Shown here piece by piece: positions 1 through 5,383 of a stretch of DNA of 5,383 bases; within the stretch, counting starts at the first letter, position 1, and each line of letters starts with the position of its first letter. The position numbers and the translations under genes were made by a program. Under the pieces are notes generated by a model. That model saw only the letters and a list, made by a program, of their open reading frames with translations. It did not search any database and had not been told where the DNA came from. Source of the stretch: Deltaproteobacteria bacterium (GTDB lineage: Bacteria; Desulfobacterota; Desulfovibrionia; Desulfovibrionales; Desulfovibrionaceae); NCBI GenBank assembly GCA_031253875.1, contig JAIRVN010000233.1, forward strand, positions 1 through 5,383, written 5' to 3'.

Positions 1-1
1 C

Positions 2-1792
<1,791 letters not shown>

Positions 1793-1801
1793 GTCATTAC
1801 A

Positions 1802-1808
1802 AGAGGAG
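1802..1808 (+). promoter_or_regulatory. Ribosome binding site of dapB
   Basis: AGAGGAG lies 6 bases before the ATG at 1815 and is a strong Shine-Dalgarno match. It decides the dapB start: the frame is open further upstream (an in-frame ACG-type start inside ligA at 1752), but the Rossmann-fold glycine motif begins immediately after the 1815 ATG. Confidence 0.85.
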
Positions 1809-1814
1809 CATCGC

Positions 1815-2594
1815 ATGGCTATTTCTATCATTGTCATGGGAGCAGCAGGCCGCATGGGGTCAACAGTGGCCCGTCTTGTCGGAGAGGCGGAGGATTTGGC
1901 GCTGGCTGCAGTGGTGGAACGGCCCGGCGTGCACCTCGCCCGTTTTGGCTATGACTGCCTTGCGGGTGACAGTGTCGAAGAATTGTTCCCTCAATGCCCT
2001 AAGGCCGTGGTGGTGGATTTTACCAGCCCGGAAGCGAGTCTGGCTACTGCCAGATCCGCCGTTGCACATGGGAATCCCATGGTTATGGGCGCCACCGGCT
2101 TTACCCCCGGACAGCGCGAGGAGCTTGAAGAATACGCGCGCGCCGCACCCTTGTTCTGGTCGCCGAATATGAGCGTGGGCGTGAATGCCCTGTTGAAGGC
2201 GCTTCCCGAATTGACCCGTCTTTTAGGCGATGCCTATGATGTTGACATTGTCGAACTGCACCATAACGGTAAAAAGGACGCGCCCAGCGGCACGGCCTTG
2301 CGTCTTGCCGAATGCGTCGCCGAAGCCAGAGACTGGCAATTGGCGGAAACGGGCTGTTACCATCGCGAAGGCATCATAGGCGCGCGCCCAAAAAGGGAAA
2401 TTGGCGTGCAGACCGTGCGTGGCGGTGATATTGTGGGCGTACACACCGTGTATTTCATGGGGCCTGGCGAACGCATTGAACTTACGCACCAGGCGCACAG
2501 CCGGGAAAATTTCGCGCAGGGCGCGTTGCGCGCCGCGCGCTGGATGGCTGGGGCCAAGCCCGGCAAACTCTATTCCATGCATGATGTGCTGTAG
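1815..2594 (+). CDS. dapB: 4-hydroxy-tetrahydrodipicolinate reductase DapB
   Basis: Cytosolic enzyme that reduces the DapA product to tetrahydrodipicolinate with NAD(P)H, in the diaminopimelate/lysine pathway. The 259 residues are slightly fewer than the 273 of the E. coli enzyme. The N-terminal Rossmann motif is GAAGRMGS (residues 9-16), and E36 may bind the nucleotide ribose. VDFTSPEAS (68-75) and MGATGFTPGQ (91-100) follow. The catalytic segment is ELHHNGKKDAPSGTAL (147-162): H149/H150 and K153 match the E. coli His159/His160/Lys163 set, and DAPSGT is the substrate loop. RGGDIVGVH (202-210), GERIELTHQAHSR (218-230) and a C-terminal YSMHDVL complete the C-terminal domain. The start at 1815 is backed by a good RBS. 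It sits between ligA (22-base gap) and mutM (3-base gap), so probably one operon. Identity is near certain. NADH versus NADPH preference cannot be read with confidence. Confidence 0.97.
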   Translation: MAISIIVMGAAGRMGSTVARLVGEAEDLALAAVVERPGVHLARFGYDCLAGDSVEELFPQCPKAVVVDFTSPEASLATARSAVAHGNPMVMGATGFTPGQREELEEYARAAPLFWSPNMSVGVNALLKALPELTRLLGDAYDVDIVELHHNGKKDAPSGTALRLAECVAEARDWQLAETGCYHREGIIGARPKREIGVQTVRGGDIVGVHTVYFMGPGERIELTHQAHSRENFAQGALRAARWMAGAKPGKLYSMHDVL

Positions 2595-2597
2595 GCC

Positions 2598-3449
2598 ATG
2601 CCCGAACTGCCAGAAGTGGAAACAGTCGTTCGCACGCTTGCCCCGCAGATGTTGGGCAGGCGGATTGAGGCAGCACGCGTGCTGCACGAAAAAAGCCTTG
2701 CGGCCGGCAAGGCCTTGCTGCCGCGTCTCAGGGGCGCACGAATAGAATCGCTGCATCGGCGCGCCAAACTTGTGATCATTGAGCTGCGGCCCGCACATGG
2801 CGGGAGACTTTTCCTGTTGTTTCACCTGAAAATGACAGGCCGTCTTTTTGTGCATGGAGAACAGATTGAACCCTGCAAACATACGCGTTTGGTTTTTGTT
2901 CTGGGGGATGACGCCGGACATGACAGTGACGGCAAGGGTAGGCAGTTGTTCTTTGATGATGCGCGAAAATTCGGTTACTGCCGCATCATGCGCGACAAGG
3001 ACTTCGCTCATTGGGATTTCTGGAACTCTCTGGGGCCTGAGCCACTGATGTGTTCCTGCGAGGAGTTCGTGGCCCGCTGCCGGGAACGGCGTGGAAAGAT
3101 AAAGGCGCTTTTGCTGGATCAGACGTTTGTTGCGGGCATTGGCAATATCTATGCGGACGAAATTCTGTTCCGTGCGGGCATAGCCCCGCAGCATGCCGTG
3201 CTTTGCCTGTCCTCCGCGCAGTTTGGCGTGCTTTGGGAGCAGATGCGTGAGGTGCTGCGGGAGGCCATAGAACACTGCGGCAGTTCCGTACGCGACTATC
3301 GTGACGCCCATGGCAATGCCGGAGCTTTTCAGAACAGCTTTCGCGTCTATGGCCATGCGGGGCGGCCCTGTCGCGCGTGTGGGAGCATACTTGAAAAAAG
3401 TGTGGTGGCCGGGCGAGGCACTGTGCATTGTCCCAACTGCCAGAAATGA
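2598..3449 (+). CDS. mutM: Formamidopyrimidine-DNA glycosylase MutM (Fpg)
   Basis: Bifunctional DNA glycosylase/AP lyase that removes 8-oxoguanine and formamidopyrimidines in base excision repair. It has 283 residues, close to the family norm of about 270. The start is certain: the protein begins MPELPEVE, where Pro2 (free N-terminus after Met removal) is the Schiff-base nucleophile and Glu3 the general acid. K57 (RRAKLVI) matches the conserved E. coli Lys57. HLKMTGRL (76-83) and DDARKFGYC (120-128) carry the candidate strand-intercalating residues M79, R123 and F125. The H2TH element is VAGIGNIYADEILFRAGI (178-195) with N183. The C-terminal zinc finger uses C258, C261, C278 and C281, with R273 in the DNA-contacting turn (AGRGT). 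The region around residues 104-117 is about nine residues longer than in E. coli. No good Shine-Dalgarno is seen before the ATG. With only GCC between the dapB stop and this start, translation is probably coupled. An intrinsic terminator follows. Confidence 0.97.
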   Translation: MPELPEVETVVRTLAPQMLGRRIEAARVLHEKSLAAGKALLPRLRGARIESLHRRAKLVIIELRPAHGGRLFLLFHLKMTGRLFVHGEQIEPCKHTRLVFVLGDDAGHDSDGKGRQLFFDDARKFGYCRIMRDKDFAHWDFWNSLGPEPLMCSCEEFVARCRERRGKIKALLLDQTFVAGIGNIYADEILFRAGIAPQHAVLCLSSAQFGVLWEQMREVLREAIEHCGSSVRDYRDAHGNAGAFQNSFRVYGHAGRPCRACGSILEKSVVAGRGTVHCPNCQK

Positions 3450-3470
3450 TTCTTCCCGTTCGATTCTTCC
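3448..3470 (+). repeat. 9-base direct repeat overlapping the mutM stop
   Basis: GATTCTTCC occurs at 3448-3456 and again at 3462-3470, a 14-base period. The first copy overlaps the last two bases of the mutM stop codon. The copies are exact. Nothing recognisable as an insertion or attachment site flanks them, so chance or a protein or RNA binding element are both possible. Confidence 0.5.
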
Positions 3471-3472
3471 AT

Positions 3473-3510
3473 AAAAAACCCGTATTTCATCAGGAGAATA
3501 TGGTTTTTTT
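3473..3510 (+). terminator. Rho-independent terminator after mutM
   Basis: The stem 3480-3487 (CCGTATTT) pairs with 3496-3503 (GAATATGG): eight pairs including two G-U wobbles, closing an 8-base loop. Seven T follow directly (3504-3510). Six A (3473-3478) precede the stem and can extend pairing into the T-tract, so it could also work on the opposite strand. It starts about 30 bases after the mutM stop and closes the ligA-dapB-mutM unit. The energy was not calculated. Confidence 0.8.
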
Positions 3511-3537
3511 CCTGCTCCGATATTTTTCCACGAATTT

Positions 3538-3566
3538 GCAAAGACGTCTTGTGCTTTTTGCTTTTT
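3538..3566 (+). terminator. Possible second, weaker terminator hairpin
   Basis: GCA (3538-3540) and AAG (3541-3543) can pair with CTT (3548-3550) and TGC (3552-3554), with one bulged G and a 4-base loop. T-tracts follow at 3555-3559 and 3562-3566, inside a tandem GCTTTTT duplication. The stem is short and bulged, so this would be a back-up terminator at best. Confidence 0.3.
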
Positions 3567-3645
3567 CTCGATATGCTCAAGTCACGCTTTATGCCGTCTC
3601 GTAATCTTTTCAATAGGTTAACTTGCTTTTCGAGATAGATTCACC

Positions 3646-3759
3646 ATGAAATTCCTGCTAATTCGTTTCATATATAAAAGCATAGCCTGTTGCGGAAGAT
3701 CTTCGTACGCGAACATGTTGCCGCGTCTGCCCGCTTCTTGCACTGATTTGACCAAGTGA
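3646..3759 (+). CDS. Possible 37-residue small ORF upstream of the NuoL-like gene
   Basis: An ATG at 3646 opens 37 codons ending at TGA 3757-3759. That TGA lies inside the Shine-Dalgarno of the next gene, 7 bases before its ATG. The product has a short hydrophobic/basic start (MKFLLIRFIYKSI), then a mixed tail with three cysteines. I recognise no family. An in-frame stop at 3619-3621 means no longer version exists. The upstream ribosome site is weak (GAGAT at 3632-3636, 9 bases away). The TATATAAA promoter-like sequence lies inside it, and if that is the true promoter the ORF would not be translated whole. It may be a leader peptide coupled to the downstream gene, or chance. Confidence 0.2.
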   Translation: MKFLLIRFIYKSIACCGRSSYANMLPRLPASCTDLTK

Positions 3760-3761
3760 GG
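3756..3761 (+). promoter_or_regulatory. Ribosome binding site of the NuoL-like gene
   Basis: GTGAGG, with GAGG at 3758-3761, ends 5 bases before the ATG at 3767. It supports that start over the TTG at 3763, which is in another frame and opens only a short shadow frame. Confidence 0.7.
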
Positions 3762-3766
3762 TTTGT

Positions 3767-5383
3767 ATGCTGGATGTGTTGATTTTTGGCTGTGTCGTAT
3801 TTCCTTTCCTGGCAGCGTTATACCTGTGGTTATGCCCGGTTGCGCTCGCGCGAAAAAGTCTTCCGCCCGCCATTGGCATTATTGCCCTGAGCGCGGTCGG
3901 ATTGGCGACTTCCGTGTGCAAGAAAGGAACTGGACTAGAAGACGTTGTGGTGACTACTATCTGCGGCGTCAACGCCTCTGCGCTTGTCGGTTTTCTGGAT
4001 TTTGCGCTGCTCTTTGTCATTCTGTACTTGGCATGGCGTTACAAACATGCGCTCGCGCTGATGCTTGTCGCGGCGCAGATTGTCGGCCTTGCGGTGCTTG
4101 ACGCAGTGATTATGCGAAATGCGCCTGAAGGGTTGCCCATGTTGTTGCGTTTTGACTCCTTGTCGGTGGTGATGATCTGCGTCATTTCCCTGGTTGGCGG
4201 TGTTATCTGCTATTATGCTTTGGGCTATATGAAAGAGCATGAGGAGCATCTGCATCTTGCCCGTTCGCGCCAGCCGCAATTTTACGCTATCCTGGTGTTG
4301 TTTCTCGGCGCTATGAACGGCCTTGTGCTCGCCGACAACCTGGGATGGGTATATTTTTTCTGGGAAATCACTACTTTGTGTTCGTTTTTGTTGATTGGGC
4401 ACGACAAAACCGCGGAAGCGACTCAGAACGCTCTGCGTGCTCTGTGGATGAACATGGCTGGGGGTGTGGCTTTCTTGCTGGCGCTGATGATGCTGCAGGC
4501 GAAATTCGGCACGCTTTCCGTCCAGTTGCTCATGGATGAGGCGACATCTTCTGTGGTTTTCTTGCTGCCTCTGGCGCTTTTGTGTATCGGCGGCTTCACC
4601 AAATCGGCGCTTACCCCCTTCCAGAGCTGGTTGTGCGGCGCCATGGTCGCGCCGACCCCGGTTTCAGCCCTGCTGCATTCCTCGACCATGGTGAAGGCGG
4701 GCGTGTATTTACTGCTGCGTCTTTCCCCCATGCTTGCCGATACGGCATTGGGCATAGGGGTTGCCATTTTCGGCGCATTTACTTTCTTCGTCACTTCGGC
4801 GCTGGCTGTCGGACAGAGTAACGCCAAGCGAGTGCTTGCCTATTCAACCATCGCAAACCTCGGGCTCATCACGGCGTGTGCGGGCATGGGCACGGATATG
4901 GCAATTTCCGCAGGTATCCTGTGCATTATCTTCCACGCGATTTCCAAGGGGCTGCTCTTTTTGTGCGTGGGCAGCATTGAGCAACGCATCGGTTCGCGCG
5001 ATATGGAAGATATGCGCGGCCTTGCCCAACGTATGCCGACGACGGCAAACATCACTGTTCTCGGCATTATGACGATGATGCTACCGCCCTTCGGCATGTT
5101 GCTGTGTAAATGGATGACCATTGAAGCGGCTACGGCCGTGCCCGGCGGCACAGTGCTGCTGATATTCCTTCTGGCGCTTGGCAGCGCGCTGACTGTGCTT
5201 TACTGGGCCCGTTTCGCCGGAATCATGCTTGGCTATAACACGCAAGGCGTGCGTCCCCCGGCAGAAAACCAGGACTGCACCATCATTTGTTCCTTGCGCA
5301 TTCTGGCCGGAGCGGCCGTTGTGTTTTCCCTGCTTTCGCCCTTCCTCTATCAGGCGATTATGGGTTCCCCGAATCTGGCCGTT
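3767..5383 (+). CDS. NuoL/HyfB/EchA/CooM-family proton-translocating membrane subunit, probably of an energy-converting hydrogenase (3'-truncated)
   Basis: Inner-membrane protein of the complex-I/antiporter family that moves ions coupled to electron transfer in complex I, Ech/Coo/Hyf hydrogenases or relatives. The frame is open for 539 codons to the window end with no stop. Family members are typically 600-700 residues, or about 1200 for CooM. It is hydrophobic nearly throughout, with many predicted helices. The N-terminal antiporter segment is RFDSLSVVM (128-136). Key family residues are present: E200 in FFWEITTLCSFLLIGHD, K279 in GGFTKSALTPFQSWL, PTPVSALLH with H304, K310 in TMVKAGVYLL, K354 in NAKRVLAYST, and H390/K394 in FHAISKGLLFLCVG. 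These match E144, K229, K342 and K399 of E. coli NuoL, so the channel looks functional. WEITTLCSFLLIGHD reminds me of hydrogenase-type (Coo/Ech) members more than of true NuoL, but partner genes are outside the window. It is preceded by its own leader and RBS and is likely the first gene of its operon. Family confidence is high; complex assignment is moderate. Confidence 0.9.
   Translation, partial: MLDVLIFGCVVFPFLAALYLWLCPVALARKSLPPAIGIIALSAVGLATSVCKKGTGLEDVVVTTICGVNASALVGFLDFALLFVILYLAWRYKHALALMLVAAQIVGLAVLDAVIMRNAPEGLPMLLRFDSLSVVMICVISLVGGVICYYALGYMKEHEEHLHLARSRQPQFYAILVLFLGAMNGLVLADNLGWVYFFWEITTLCSFLLIGHDKTAEATQNALRALWMNMAGGVAFLLALMMLQAKFGTLSVQLLMDEATSSVVFLLPLALLCIGGFTKSALTPFQSWLCGAMVAPTPVSALLHSSTMVKAGVYLLLRLSPMLADTALGIGVAIFGAFTFFVTSALAVGQSNAKRVLAYSTIANLGLITACAGMGTDMAISAGILCIIFHAISKGLLFLCVGSIEQRIGSRDMEDMRGLAQRMPTTANITVLGIMTMMLPPFGMLLCKWMTIEAATAVPGGTVLLIFLLALGSALTVLYWARFAGIMLGYNTQGVRPPAENQDCTIICSLRILAGAAVVFSLLSPFLYQAIMGSPNLAV

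Larger units (their letters stand above)
3450..3766. other. 317-base intergenic region between mutM and the NuoL-like gene
   Basis: This stretch is visibly AT-richer than the flanking genes. It holds a direct repeat, one strong and one weak terminator, two perfect 10-base palindromes (AAGACGTCTT at 3541-3550, GAAGATCTTC at 3695-3704), a possible 37-codon ORF (3646-3759), and the RBS of the next gene. A promoter for that gene is expected but none is convincing. TATATAAA at 3671-3678 looks like a -10 element but has no -35 match at 16-18 bases. TTGTGC (3549) with TATGCT (3572), 17 bases apart, scores only 3/6 and 4/6. Confidence 0.7.

Noticed and set aside
2223..3428. 401-codon minus-strand open frame across dapB and mutM
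   Set aside because: Its codons are exactly in register with the sense codons of both genes, which happen to share a frame. It only requires that TTA, CTA and TCA codons be absent from the sense strand, as codon bias predicts. The product has no recognisable motifs.
3727..3742. Sigma-54-like promoter ending in TTGCA before the NuoL-like gene
   Set aside because: The -12 half fits (TTGCA) but the essential GG of the -24 half is TG and other positions miss. A second candidate ending at 3540 has TT in place of GG at the required spacing.
3450..3766. Search for tRNA, riboswitch or insertion sequence remnants in the intergenic region
   Set aside because: No cloverleaf, no conserved riboswitch core and no terminal inverted repeats with target duplication were recognisable by eye.
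3763..4101. 112-codon plus-strand frame starting with TTG at 3763, and other short frames through 3658-5151
   Set aside because: They overlap the 539-codon frame with unmistakable NuoL-family motifs and have no family features of their own.

Overview
The window reads as chromosomal DNA of a moderately GC-rich Gram-negative bacterium. I lean towards a sulfate reducer of the Desulfovibrio group. The reasons are a multisubunit-hydrogenase type of NuoL-like membrane protein, the general look of LigA and MutM, and codon use that largely avoids TTA, CTA and TCA. This taxonomic call comes from memory of the families, not from a database comparison. I see no mobile element, tRNA, rRNA, CRISPR array or phage gene.

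Positions 1-3449 hold three tightly packed plus-strand genes. ligA (NAD+-dependent DNA ligase) has lost its N-terminus to the window edge. It is followed after 22 bases by dapB (4-hydroxy-tetrahydrodipicolinate reductase, lysine/diaminopimelate pathway), and after only 3 more bases by mutM (formamidopyrimidine-DNA glycosylase). The spacing implies one transcript, with mutM probably translated by coupling to dapB. Two of the three genes serve DNA repair (excision of oxidised bases, then nick sealing). dapB supplies meso-diaminopimelate for the cell wall and lysine.

Positions 3450-3766 are a 317-base AT-rich gap. It starts with a 9-base direct repeat overlapping the mutM stop. A convincing intrinsic terminator follows at about 3480-3510, and a weaker hairpin plus T-tracts at 3538-3566. 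The rest is a leader with short perfect palindromes and a possible 37-codon ORF that ends 7 bases before the next gene. I could not find a convincing promoter, although one is expected here.

From 3767 to the window end a single frame stays open for 539 codons. It encodes a polytopic NuoL/HyfB/EchA/CooM-family proton-channel subunit with all the signature charged residues of the family. It is most likely the first gene of an energy-converting (membrane-bound) [NiFe]-hydrogenase or similar complex-I-like operon that continues outside the window. The gene is cut by the window edge.

Nothing here looks like a new biological system. The most useful items for follow-up are the leader between the two transcription units, the small upstream ORF, and the identity of the complex to which the NuoL-like protein belongs.
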